DNA of 64,000 nucleotides from Ancylomarina euxina (GTDB taxonomy: Bacteria; Bacteroidota; Bacteroidia; Bacteroidales; Marinifilaceae): assembly GCF_003863355.1 (NCBI RefSeq), contig NZ_QQWG01000017.1:1-64000 (forward strand), written 5' to 3'. This document shows, one piece after another, positions 46,101 to 54,645 of the stretch (the first letter of the stretch is position 1; the number at the start of each line of letters is the position of its first letter). The notes below the pieces were generated by a model, which saw only the letters and a program-made list of their open reading frames with translations, did not search any database and was not told where the DNA came from. A program made the position numbers and the translations under genes.

Positions 46101-46791
46101 TGGCTCAGGCTGGGAATTTGTTGAAGGCTACAATGCGCATACCGTATGGGGAATGAAATATGGTGGCATGCATAATTTTGGAACAGAAGGTAATCCTGAT
46201 ATGCGACCTTCAATTATTTCAAGAGACGGTAGTCAGTATGTTGACTTTTCCGGTTGGGGACCAACATCCTTCAATAATAAAGATTTTGTGACCAATGAGG
46301 GTACCTATAATCCTCCACTTACAATGGGATTCTCGAACCTGATTAAGATTCATGATTTTGATCTGTCATTTATAATGACCGGATATTTTGGTCATATCTT
46401 TAAAAGAAAAGGTTTCAACTATCCTTCAATGGGACAAGGAAAAGGGAACATTAATGATTCTTATATGGAAGTTGTTAATGGCGATCCAAATAAAATTGTT
46501 CCAATTCCAACAGGGGGATCTACCAATTATAGTAGATATAATTCCTATATAGGTGATCTTGATTATCTGACCGTTAAAGCAGATAATATTAGAATTGAAG
46601 AGATTAACCTGACTTACAATATGCCTAAAAAAGCATTAAGAAGAATTGGTTTAAATGGACTAAGCTTTTATGCTCAGGCTAATAATGTAGGAGTTATTGC
46701 TTTTAATAAGTACAATGAGGATCCTGTATATCCTAAAGGTTCTATTAAACCTGGGGTGAGTTATACTTTTGGATGTAAGTTTAATTTCTAA
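43174..46791 (+). CDS. SusC/RagA-type TonB-dependent receptor with STN signalling domain, locus 2
   Basis: 1205 residues from ATG at 43174 (1214 if started at 43147). Signal segment (FTWILLLITTLQLSASVYS), STN domain (FSISFKDASLQKLMDEIKK), carboxypeptidase-regulatory-like domain (LPGVSVVVKGTAIGSATD), plug (EVVVTGYQTISKERATG, KDAAASSIWGARSANGVIVI) and a barrel ending YTFGCKFNF. STN links it to the locus 2 FecR. The SusD partner starts 10 bases downstream. The ligand is unknown, but the DUF4369-thioredoxin proteins that follow are common in peptide-type loci. Confidence 0.95.
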   Translation: MKKLATSQVFPLGEKLKRMLRIMKFTWILLLITTLQLSASVYSQQTSFSISFKDASLQKLMDEIKKNSEFDFIYSQDEIEDVKINDADFNGSGVEEILERCLEGTKIDYKIEDRVIILMPAKPAPVKFEKQENKKIHGRVTDEEGVSLPGVSVVVKGTAIGSATDIDGHYELSLPADSKTLVFSFIGMTSQEVAFTGQATIDVVLQADSEQMAEVVVTGYQTISKERATGSYDKIDKVQMSKPTSNVAERLVGTVVGLHKRLGTQYEDEGGLQIRGQTSLGAGSNPLIVVDGFAIEGDLESINPNDIESVTVLKDAAASSIWGARSANGVIVITTKKAKNGEVKVEVSSWVKFEKKFDLDYANPVASSSDVVDYEVMGFNTNFFGGYSRPLENDFYGVMDDYNTNQYYSSAVVAMNEHRLGFLSEADKNATLAKLRTLNNQKQIKDHLLASPFNQQHNVIISGGSEKISNTLSLLFENGNDYFKGNDSKKYNINYRNSVKLANWVDFNFSGSFQYNSANNNGVSLGDIQAMSPYDMLLNADGAYADVQHGLYMPLIERFVKGTGSEFPYSNWGYNPIQEMKSRDRNKKNINSRIQAGLRFKIIEGLTLDTKFQYELFKKDTKDEYSEDSYEVRYNVNKGTAWNIGDPNSVDPNFPKGGILDGSSSETRAYNVRNQLSFDKTLGKHAINMIAGTEVSERVNEGNTIGRKYGYNPERLTFEPWPHGSSDPMNPLPDMLGFAWGTQPYTADAMKYEVDKYFSMYGNLAYTYNDKYTLSGSYRTDASNLISSDPKSRYSPFWSVGAGWQITKEDFMTDLDFVDRLNLRVTYGFNGNVDKSTSVDPLISYWYYNTNTATGGGIVSNYGNPSLGWEKTGTFDLGLDFSLFKGKLFGKLDFYNKKGEDLISEVSIPAVNGTDSQAINAVEMYNRGVEISVGTKLPIQGNDIVWTGNLNFAYNKNRITSLYKDDATLNYRMYGNGSGWEFVEGYNAHTVWGMKYGGMHNFGTEGNPDMRPSIISRDGSQYVDFSGWGPTSFNNKDFVTNEGTYNPPLTMGFSNLIKIHDFDLSFIMTGYFGHIFKRKGFNYPSMGQGKGNINDSYMEVVNGDPNKIVPIPTGGSTNYSRYNSYIGDLDYLTVKADNIRIEEINLTYNMPKKALRRIGLNGLSFYAQANNVGVIAFNKYNEDPVYPKGSIKPGVSYTFGCKFNF

Positions 46792-46801
46792 AATTTGAAT
46801 T

Positions 46802-48328
46802 ATGAAGTTGTTTAAAAATATATTAGTAGGATCATTTCTTCTTTCATCTTTTATGATGACAGGTTGCGATGATTTCCTCGAAGAAAGACCATCAAAATCA
46901 TCAGCTGTTGTTCCTAAGACAGTAGAAGATTTGGAATTGATACTTGCGGGAGCTTATCGTAATGATGAAATATCACATTACCTGATGTTTTCTTCTGACG
47001 ATGTGAAACCCAATGTTGATCTTTACAATGGACTAAACTCTTTGTATCCGATACAGGATATACATGCAGTGACATGGGAACGAGAAGTTTCAGCTAAAAA
47101 CTATAAAGACGATTTTTGGATATATCGCTACCAAAATATATTCAGATCGAATATGGTTTTGAGCATTCTTCGAGATGCTGATGCATCGGAAGCGGAAAAG
47201 CAAAGGTTAAAATCTCAAGCCTGTTTTAAAAGAGCGTACAATAACTTTCTTCTTGTAAATTTATATGCTTTGCCATATGGTTCTGCAAATCTTCAGGAGG
47301 CAGGAATTCCTTTAAAGAGATCAACATCTTTTGACGAAGCTGTTGGAAGATCATCTATTGAAGAGACCTATAAGTTTATCGAAGAAGATATTGTTGAAGC
47401 ATTGAAGTTGGATGTGGCACTTACCGATGCTATTGGATTTAATAGCCCTAATCGTGTAACGACTCCTGCAGTTTATGCTTTTGCAGCCCGATTTTATCTT
47501 GCGATGCATGATTATACAAATGCACAATTATATGCAGGTAAAGCTCTTAATGAATATGGCGTTGACAAGATTAAAGATCTGAATAGTTTTGGCTATTCAT
47601 CGAATTCTCCTGAACCTCGCAGTATTACAATTAATGGTGAAGTGGTTGACTATGAATTAAATTATCCGGCTACTTATCAGAATTGGGATCCAAGTTTTTG
47701 GACTGAAACCTATTTTTCTGCAAGTGTGGAAGCTGACAATAATAATTGGAGATTCCCAAGTCGGGAATTAATGGATACCTATAATTTGGATGGAAGTCAG
47801 GCTACCGATCTTAGATGGAAATACTTTTTTGTAGAGCATTATTCTTATCGAGTTGGATCTACTTATGATTATCCTGCCTATATGTTTGATACATGGACTA
47901 CCCATTCTGGTCCTAGTGTACCTGAAATGTTGCTAATTAAAGCAGAATGTCAGGCCCGATTGGGACAGTGGCAAGATGGTCTGTCAACTGCAAATATTCT
48001 TAGAGCAAAGAGAATCGATCCTGCAGGGGTTGTTGATTTGAGCGCATCTTCTAAGGACGAGGCTATCAAAAAAATTATTGAAGAACGCCGACGCGAAATG
48101 CCTATTACAATGAGATGGTATGACCTTAGACGTTATAACAATAATGATTATGCTGGTGATGATGTGCTTGTAAATAAAACATTCTTCCCTTATACCGATT
48201 TGGATATTCTGGGAAATGAGCCAGTAAAAACATATACTTTGGATACGAAAGACAGAAGATATGCTGCTCCTATTCCTAATAGTGAAATTATCTCTAGTAA
48301 TGGAGTGATTGAGCAAAACACATATTAA
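46802..48328 (+). CDS. SusD/RagB-type nutrient-binding lipoprotein, locus 2
   Basis: 508 residues. Lipobox ends MMTGC followed by DDFLEERPSKSS. TPR-like helices (RYQNIFRSNMVLSILRD, SQACFKRAYNNFLLVNLYA) and the C-terminal EERRREMPITMRWYDLRRY motif are intact. Surface partner of the SusC at 43174. Confidence 0.95.
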   Translation: MKLFKNILVGSFLLSSFMMTGCDDFLEERPSKSSAVVPKTVEDLELILAGAYRNDEISHYLMFSSDDVKPNVDLYNGLNSLYPIQDIHAVTWEREVSAKNYKDDFWIYRYQNIFRSNMVLSILRDADASEAEKQRLKSQACFKRAYNNFLLVNLYALPYGSANLQEAGIPLKRSTSFDEAVGRSSIEETYKFIEEDIVEALKLDVALTDAIGFNSPNRVTTPAVYAFAARFYLAMHDYTNAQLYAGKALNEYGVDKIKDLNSFGYSSNSPEPRSITINGEVVDYELNYPATYQNWDPSFWTETYFSASVEADNNNWRFPSRELMDTYNLDGSQATDLRWKYFFVEHYSYRVGSTYDYPAYMFDTWTTHSGPSVPEMLLIKAECQARLGQWQDGLSTANILRAKRIDPAGVVDLSASSKDEAIKKIIEERRREMPITMRWYDLRRYNNNDYAGDDVLVNKTFFPYTDLDILGNEPVKTYTLDTKDRRYAAPIPNSEIISSNGVIEQNTY

Positions 48329-48338
48329 AGAATAATTT

Positions 48339-48364
48339 AAAAAGGGGCATAATGCCCCTTTTTT
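48339..48364 (+). terminator. terminator after susD, locus 2
   Basis: Stem AAAAAGGGGCAT / ATGCCCCTTTTTT. Genes further right may therefore depend on read-through or separate promoters. Confidence 0.85.
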
Positions 48365-48511
48365 CTCTGACTAAAACACCACGACTTAAAACCATATACT
48401 ATTTCTTTTATTAATTATTCATGCAGATTCTGTTTTGTATGACCTGGAATGCTATTGCTTAAATTTTATGGATTAATCACGGTGATTCAATCATCATAAA
48501 CACCTACTAAC

Positions 48512-49651
48512 ATGCGATTATTAATCAGTTTATTATGCATTGCTGCTTTATTTTCCTGCAGCAAAAAGAACGAATTTATCCTGAATGGAACCATTAAGGG
48601 CGTGACTAAAGATAAAATAGTACTGGGTACTTTTGATAGGGCAAGTATGACAGAGATAGGTATTGATACTGTAGAGGTAAATCATGGTCGATTCAGCTTC
48701 AAAAGCAAGTCTTTGAAGACTTCATTCTACTCGTTGAAATTGATCAATGCGGATGTGATCATGGGAGTCATTCTGGAAAATGGAGAAATCACCTTGAGTG
48801 CGGATGTTAATGATGCAGAAGGAAACTACATCAGAAATGTGAAACTGGAAGGCGCAATCAATCAGAGCTTAGTTGACCAGTTTCATAATATGAAGGAGGC
48901 AATGCTGAAGCAAGATAAGTATGCTAATTGTAAGGAGATTGCAGAGCAGCTTAAGAATGCCAGCTCTAATGATGAATATGAAGTGTTGAATAGGGAATTG
49001 AACAGATTAGCTCCGGATCTTGAAAATGAAGTGAATAAAGCGAAAATGGATCTCATACGTCATAATATCAACAAATTTTTTGTGCCACAGGTCTTCTCAT
49101 TTATTAAACAAATTGCCTCAATTGAGGAAATTAAAGAGTTGTATGCTTTACTGCCTGAAAACGCTAAAAATGATCCAAGTATCATTAGAGTGAAGAAAGA
49201 TATTGAAGCTAAGGAAAGAATTCAAGTTGGAAAAACAGCTCCAGATTTTACTTTGAAAACGCCAGAAGGAACCAAGTTATCATTATCGAGCCTAAAGGGT
49301 AAAGTTGTGTTGGTTGATTTTTGGGCATCATGGTGTAAGCCCTGTCGTGCTTCATTCCCTCATATGAAGGAACTGTATGAAAAATATCATTCCAAAGGCT
49401 TTGAAATTCTTGGTGTTACAAATGATAATAATCACAAAGCATGGAAAAAAGCTATCGAGAGCGATGAAATTCCATGGTTTAATGTGGCTGATGAATTTCC
49501 TGTAAACCCAGCTCCGGCGAGAGTGATCAGTGAATATGGTATGGACTATCTGCCATCAACAGTCTTGATTGATAAAGACGGTATCATCATTGCCAAGTTA
49601 TTACACGGTGAAGAACTGGATGACAAACTGAAAGAAATTTTTGGCTTCTAA
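48512..49651 (+). CDS. DUF4369-TlpA-type thiol:disulfide lipoprotein
   Basis: 379 residues. Lipobox ends LFSC. DUF4369 is at about 20-110 (FILNGTIKGVTKDKIVLGTF), then a helical linker, then a TlpA-like thioredoxin domain at about 240-379 with active site WCKPC (Cys275, Cys278) and a cis-Pro region DYLPSTVLID. Acts outside the cytoplasm on protein disulfides. Close relative of the next gene; both follow susD of locus 2, as often seen in Bacteroidota. Confidence 0.9.
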   Translation: MRLLISLLCIAALFSCSKKNEFILNGTIKGVTKDKIVLGTFDRASMTEIGIDTVEVNHGRFSFKSKSLKTSFYSLKLINADVIMGVILENGEITLSADVNDAEGNYIRNVKLEGAINQSLVDQFHNMKEAMLKQDKYANCKEIAEQLKNASSNDEYEVLNRELNRLAPDLENEVNKAKMDLIRHNINKFFVPQVFSFIKQIASIEEIKELYALLPENAKNDPSIIRVKKDIEAKERIQVGKTAPDFTLKTPEGTKLSLSSLKGKVVLVDFWASWCKPCRASFPHMKELYEKYHSKGFEILGVTNDNNHKAWKKAIESDEIPWFNVADEFPVNPAPARVISEYGMDYLPSTVLIDKDGIIIAKLLHGEELDDKLKEIFGF

Positions 49652-49759
49652 TTTTAAAGGCCTCACCGGAGGCTATAAATTTCTCATTATATACAAATAA
49701 TCTGCCTCAATCAGTGTCATCTGCGTGATACCCTGAAAAGCAGCAAAAAAACACATCGT

Positions 49760-50983
49760 ATGAGAACGTTCACATTACTAAATATACTAATCGCATTTTT
49801 ATTTTCTTCTTGTACAACGCAAACCGAACAAGGGTATACAGTAACAGGAGATATAAAAGGCATAAAAGAAGGCAAAATAGTTGTTGCCTATTACAATAGA
49901 ATAGATGATGAGCTTGTTAAAATAGATTCTGCAAAAATCGAGAATGGGCTATTTGAGATGCAGGGGAAAATAGAATCTCCGGTTCAGGTATTTGCTATGA
50001 TTGAATCTGAGAAGTGTGGTTTTCCGTTTTTTATGGAGAATAGTAAGATTAGCATCCAATCCGATATGGATAAGGCCACATCAGATCAGTGGGGCCAAAA
50101 ATCTTTGCCTGTACAAATCACAGGCTCGAAACTACAAGCCGAATCGGAAGTGTTTGAAAAATTAAAGACTCCTGTTTTGGCGAAAACAGCCACCCTTTCA
50201 AAGGCTTACGATGAGGCCAATGAGAAATACAGGGAAGCCAAAAAGAAGGGTGCTACAAAAGAGGAACTAAAGAATCTGGAAGACAATGCCAATGAAGCAA
50301 AGGAGAAGATGGAGCCTTTTTATGACGAAATGGAGATTTTGGCTCAAGACTATATCGAACAGAATGTCAATTCACTATTTGCAGCCCATTTGTTAAGTGG
50401 ATGTATTAGCAGTATTTCTCTTGAAAAAGGACTGGCTTACTATAACAAATTCACTCCTGAGGTACAGAAGAGCTATTTTGGAAAAATGATAAAGACGGAG
50501 TTGGATAAATTGAAGGGGGGCTCTCCCGGAAGCAAAGCTTCTGAATTTACATCAGTTGATATTAATGGAAAAACGATCAGTTTGTCAGATTTTAGAGGAA
50601 AATATGTGCTGATTGATTTTTGGGCAAGCTGGTGTAAGCCCTGTCGTGCAAGTAATCCTCATCTGATTAAACTCTACAAAAAATACCATAGCAAAGGTGT
50701 TGAATTTATCGGGATTTCTGATGACGATAGCAATCCTAAAGCCTGGCACAAAGCGGTTGAAAAAGATGGTATAGGTATTTGGCATCATGTGTTGAGAGGC
50801 TTAAAACAAAGCCCAACGGGCTTTGATAAGAGCAATGATATTAGCGAAGCTTATGCAATTCATTCTCTTCCTACCAAGATTTTAATTGATCCTAACGGAG
50901 TTATAATTGGTCGTTATGGCGGTGGTGGTGAAGATGATGAGGCTATGGATAGAAAATTTGAAGATATTTTTAATAATAAATAA
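49760..50983 (+). CDS. DUF4369-TlpA-type thiol:disulfide lipoprotein, second copy
   Basis: 407 residues. Lipobox ends LFSSC. DUF4369 (YTVTGDIKGIKEGKIVVAYY), a long charged coiled-coil-like linker (EANEKYREAKKKGATKEE), then the thioredoxin domain with WCKPC (Cys292, Cys295) and cis-Pro SLPTKILID. Tandem duplicate of the upstream gene, diverged mainly in the linker. Confidence 0.9.
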   Translation: MRTFTLLNILIAFLFSSCTTQTEQGYTVTGDIKGIKEGKIVVAYYNRIDDELVKIDSAKIENGLFEMQGKIESPVQVFAMIESEKCGFPFFMENSKISIQSDMDKATSDQWGQKSLPVQITGSKLQAESEVFEKLKTPVLAKTATLSKAYDEANEKYREAKKKGATKEELKNLEDNANEAKEKMEPFYDEMEILAQDYIEQNVNSLFAAHLLSGCISSISLEKGLAYYNKFTPEVQKSYFGKMIKTELDKLKGGSPGSKASEFTSVDINGKTISLSDFRGKYVLIDFWASWCKPCRASNPHLIKLYKKYHSKGVEFIGISDDDSNPKAWHKAVEKDGIGIWHHVLRGLKQSPTGFDKSNDISEAYAIHSLPTKILIDPNGVIIGRYGGGGEDDEAMDRKFEDIFNNK

Positions 50984-51265
50984 ATACAATTATATCATGT
51001 TATCTCTGAGAACTTGTTTTTCTATTGATAATTGAATGTTCAATGGGAAAATGTAAGCTAATTGTGAAAAAAATATTATGCTTATTTAATCTGAGTCTAT
51101 ACATTTAAGGTTCTTTAACATTTATTTTTGTTTTTGTTATCACCCATATTCGGTTTTTAAGGTTCTTAAAGATAGATTTAAGAAAATAATCATCACAATT
51201 AAAAATGGACTAAACAAAAGAAGACCACAATATAAATCAAAACCCAATTAACAAAACTTTAAACA

Positions 51266-52843
51266 ATGAAAAACTTAAAACAAGCGCTGGCTTTTATGCT
51301 TATCTTATCCACATTTTTTGCTTGTAATGAAGCAAAGGTGGCTAAAACGACTTTCGTAATGAACGGAACTCTTGAAGGCATCACTGATGGAAAAATCATG
51401 CTAAGTACTTTTTCGGAGGAAGGTTCTACTCAAGACTCTGCTCTTATTAAAGAAGGTAAATTTATTTTTAAGGGAGATTTCTCTTCGCCCAGACAAGCTT
51501 ATCTGCAGATTGAAGGGACTAGAGCTTTCAAAATGATTTATGTTGAGAATGAGGTTATGACTCTTAATGGCAATGTTGAAGAGTTTGGGAAAGCAAGTAT
51601 CACAGGTAGCCAAGCTCAGGATGGGTTGAATATTTATGACGCTGAGAAAATGCTTATTGAAGAGAAATATAAGGATGTTATTCCTGAATTCTACAAGCCA
51701 GGTATCACTGAAGAAAGAAAAGCAGAGCTTGAGAAAGAAATTGAGAAACAGATGGTTGAAATGGAAGCTTTAAACGAAAAGTTTATTAAAGAGAATCCAG
51801 CAACTTTCCATTCAGTAGTTCTCGTTTCACAGAAACTTTCTGGTAAGTCAGCTGTTGATGCAGAGAAAACTTTAAATGCTCTTGCTCCAGAACTTCAGAA
51901 GAACCCATTGATCGTGAAGCTTAAAGCTAAGTTCGCGAAAATGAAAGAAGTAGAGAAAGGTTTTGATGAGGTTATGGCTAATGCGAGTAATGTGGCATAC
52001 AAGGTTGATAGCAAATTTAAAGGAGAAAGCTTAAAGGATATCATTTATTTAGGAGCTTTTTTAAATAATAATATTTGTGCTTTACAGAAGGATGGAACAG
52101 TGCAGATCATTGACCCTATGGGTAAATTGGTGAGTAACTTTAAGCCTGAATTAAAAGGCGCTCCTGCTTCAATTGCTGTTGATCAGGCAAATCAAATTTA
52201 TGTTCTTTCTACACTTCAGAAGAAAGTGACTAAAAAAGTAAGAGGTAAGTCATACGATCGTATGGTTCCTATGGGAGTTGAATGTACTATTTTAAATGAA
52301 AAAGGAGAGCAAGTAAATCAGTATAGCTTACCCAGTTTAAAGACAGCAACAGGAGCTAGGATTTCTGATGATATATTGATTATTGCTGATTATCAGAACA
52401 AGCGTATTGCCATGTTTGATGCCAAAACTGGAAATGCTGGTGCTTCAATAGATGAGATGCGTCCTTGTTGTGGTATTTTAGATTTTTCGGTAAATGCTAA
52501 GAAGGAGATCTTGGTTGCTAATCTAGGGGCATTCCGTGTTCAAGGTTTCGATTTTAAAGGAAAGAATATTGTTGCTTTTGGTCAGAGGGGTAAATCTCTT
52601 GATGAGTTTCACGGATGTTGTAACCCAGTAAGTGTAAATAGTCTTTCTAATGGTGCTATTGTAACAGTTGAGAAGGATCCAACTCGTATTAAGATTTACA
52701 GTAAAGAAGGAGCGAAGCAGATTGCTGGAATTGAGGAGTTAGTAAAAGGATGTTCTCATATTCCAATGATCGTAGACGCTAAAGACAACTTATATCTTGC
52801 ATCTGGAGCTAAGGGTGTTGTAAAGTGTGTTTCTATAAACTAA
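51266..52843 (+). CDS. DUF4369 plus beta-propeller lipoprotein with CysCys pairs
   Basis: 525 residues. Lipobox ends at Cys20 (STFFAC). Residues about 28-230 resemble the two preceding proteins (FVMNGTLEGITDGKIMLSTF and a helical linker), but the thioredoxin domain is replaced by a six-bladed NHL-like propeller at about 240-525 (DQANQIYVLST, DYQNKRIAMFD, DAKDNLYLAS). The propeller has CysCys at 401-402 (RPCCGIL) and 451-452 (HGCCNPV) and Cys496 followed by His498 (KGCSHIP), roughly one per blade, a likely metal or disulfide site. It has its own long leader and sits next to the Fe-S/redox genes. Confidence 0.85.
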   Translation: MKNLKQALAFMLILSTFFACNEAKVAKTTFVMNGTLEGITDGKIMLSTFSEEGSTQDSALIKEGKFIFKGDFSSPRQAYLQIEGTRAFKMIYVENEVMTLNGNVEEFGKASITGSQAQDGLNIYDAEKMLIEEKYKDVIPEFYKPGITEERKAELEKEIEKQMVEMEALNEKFIKENPATFHSVVLVSQKLSGKSAVDAEKTLNALAPELQKNPLIVKLKAKFAKMKEVEKGFDEVMANASNVAYKVDSKFKGESLKDIIYLGAFLNNNICALQKDGTVQIIDPMGKLVSNFKPELKGAPASIAVDQANQIYVLSTLQKKVTKKVRGKSYDRMVPMGVECTILNEKGEQVNQYSLPSLKTATGARISDDILIIADYQNKRIAMFDAKTGNAGASIDEMRPCCGILDFSVNAKKEILVANLGAFRVQGFDFKGKNIVAFGQRGKSLDEFHGCCNPVSVNSLSNGAIVTVEKDPTRIKIYSKEGAKQIAGIEELVKGCSHIPMIVDAKDNLYLASGAKGVVKCVSIN

Positions 52844-52867
52844 GAATTCAATTCTTTTGATAAACTT

Positions 52868-52898
52868 AAAGCCTGTCGGATATACCTTGGCAGGCTTT
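52868..52898 (+). terminator. weak terminator-like hairpin
   Basis: AAAGCCTG/CAGGCTTT stem with a 15-base loop but only a short T-run, 25 bases after the propeller gene. It may only partly block read-through. Confidence 0.5.
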
Positions 52899-53116
52899 AA
52901 TCATTCAGAATGAGCATTGATAGACAGAAAGATTAGATTTTGATTTGTGCCCTTTTAATAAGAACTGTCTTTTAGATAATAGAATGACTAACTCGGGTGA
53001 ACGATTAAAATCTAAGATGTGCAAAAGCTTTTACTCCAATCGTAATGAAATTTGCATTTCACGTCTATCGATATAGAGATATTTTTATGTATTTCAATTA
53101 ATTAAAGGTTTAAGAG

Positions 53117-54031
53117 ATGAAAATAATGGTGAAAAATAGCTTCTATGCTATTTTGATTTGTTTAGTACTGATGGCTTGCTCTTCCAATAAAAATGAAACA
53201 GCATTTCAGCCAACAAGCAATTTGAAAGCTTCTTCAGCAGATCAAACGCTGACAATTAATCTTGCTGTGAATGATACCTATTGCAAGCAAACCGCTTGTG
53301 CTTGTATTCATGATATTGCTGCTCGTGAGTATTTCGATATTCAAAAGCGATTAAAAACAGATTACAATATCGATTTGAAGTTGAGCTATTTTATGGAATC
53401 CTATGAAATGGAAGATGCGATGAAAGCAAAGAAGTTTGATGGTGTGATTTGTAAGCCATGGACCGCTTTCATGTTGAATGAGGATTATAACATCAAATAT
53501 AGAAGAGTTGCTGATGTATTAGATGCTTTCAATAATCAATGGTTAACAGGTGTTTTCTTAGTAAGAAAAGATTCTGATATCCACTGTTTGGAAGATATCA
53601 AGGGTCAAACTCTCGTTGCAGGTCAAGAAGATGCCTACGAGAAATACCATTCACCATTTAGATTGCTAGATGAAAAAGGAATTCAGCCAGGAAGAGTTTA
53701 TCAGAAAGCAAGCTGTTTAGAATGTATTAACGAGTTGATGGATAAAAATACTGACGTGGCCCTGGTTTCTGACTATGTGATGAAAGCAAGTTGTGCCGTT
53801 GATGTGGCTAGTGAGGATGATTTTCGTATAATCGGAGAAACAGAAAAAATTCCACTTTGTTCTGTAATTATGGATATGGCAAAAATTTCGGAAGCTGATG
53901 CTTTGCGTTTGCAAAATGCCCTATTAGCAGTTTCTGGAAAAAAATCAGAAGAAAGTTTGTTAAGTGATGGATTTGTAAAGCCAGCGAGCTGGATTCCTAA
54001 TCCTTATTTGAAACCCATAGCAAAGAATTAA
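53117..54031 (+). CDS. Cys-rich PhnD/SsuA-type substrate-binding lipoprotein
   Basis: 304 residues. Lipobox ends at Cys21 (VLMAC). The fold pattern is that of periplasmic type 2 binding proteins of the PhnD group (LTINLAVNDTYC, KFDGVICKPWTAFML, LEDIKGQTLVAGQEDAYEKYHSPFRLLDEKG). Unusual are nine further Cys (56, 61, 63, 112, 157, 200, 203, 226, 248), with a CxxxxCxCxH cluster at 56-65 and CLEC at 200-203. Normal PhnD proteins bind phosphonates and have an ABC permease; none is present here. It is followed by a ferredoxin 2 bases later, so it is probably a redox- or metal-linked variant. Confidence 0.82.
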   Translation: MKIMVKNSFYAILICLVLMACSSNKNETAFQPTSNLKASSADQTLTINLAVNDTYCKQTACACIHDIAAREYFDIQKRLKTDYNIDLKLSYFMESYEMEDAMKAKKFDGVICKPWTAFMLNEDYNIKYRRVADVLDAFNNQWLTGVFLVRKDSDIHCLEDIKGQTLVAGQEDAYEKYHSPFRLLDEKGIQPGRVYQKASCLECINELMDKNTDVALVSDYVMKASCAVDVASEDDFRIIGETEKIPLCSVIMDMAKISEADALRLQNALLAVSGKKSEESLLSDGFVKPASWIPNPYLKPIAKN

Positions 54032-54033
54032 AG

Positions 54034-54645
54034 ATGACTGAAAAGAAGAATTGGGACAGACGTAACTTTTTGCGTAAAGCCGGACAGGCTACCTGTGCAC
54101 TAGCATTAGGAGGACTAGCCTACCGCGTAATTGGTCAGCATATGAACGAGGATACAGCAGGCCCACGTTCGAAATATGTTTGGCAAATTGATCCGGAGAA
54201 ATGCACCAACTGTGGTAAATGTGAGACACTTTGCGTACGCACACCTTCTGCAGTTAAGGCAGTAAACGATCAAAAAAAATGTTCTTTCTGCGTGGTTTGT
54301 CACGGTCACATCTCAGATAATAAGATTGCAAGAGATCAAGATGTGAATGATGGTGAGAAAATTTGCCCTTATGATGCCGTTACGCGCAGAAATTACTCAG
54401 GGGGAAAAGATGGCTATTTCATTTATGATATCGATCATGATAAGTGCACTGGTTGCGGCAAATGTGCTCATGCCTGTACGGAGAAAGGAACCAAATCCAT
54501 GTTCCTGATTATCCGTCCGGATTTGTGTCTATCATGTAACTCATGCGATATTGCAAGCTCTTGTCCTGAAGGAGCGATTGACCGTTTATATATGGGGCCA
54601 GAGGATGATTTTAAAGGGATTTACGAACTAGAAGGCATGGTGTAA
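54034..54645 (+). CDS. Tat-exported polyferredoxin
   Basis: 203 residues. Twin-arginine signal DRRNFLRK (Arg9-Arg10) with a hydrophobic segment about 17-32, so folded export with its clusters. Cys motifs: 57/60/63/67, 83/86/89 with 111, 138/141/144/148 and 165/168/171/177, enough for four 4Fe-4S clusters. This is the plan of NapG/NrfC/DmsB-like electron carriers. It lies between the Cys-rich binding protein and the membrane Fe-S protein, overlapping the latter's start, so they are translationally coupled. There is no catalytic subunit next to it. Confidence 0.9.
   Translation: MTEKKNWDRRNFLRKAGQATCALALGGLAYRVIGQHMNEDTAGPRSKYVWQIDPEKCTNCGKCETLCVRTPSAVKAVNDQKKCSFCVVCHGHISDNKIARDQDVNDGEKICPYDAVTRRNYSGGKDGYFIYDIDHDKCTGCGKCAHACTEKGTKSMFLIIRPDLCLSCNSCDIASSCPEGAIDRLYMGPEDDFKGIYELEGMV

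Noticed and set aside
53117-54031. Phosphonate transport (phnD) assignment
   Set aside because: No phnC or phnE neighbour, and the many Cys residues are atypical.
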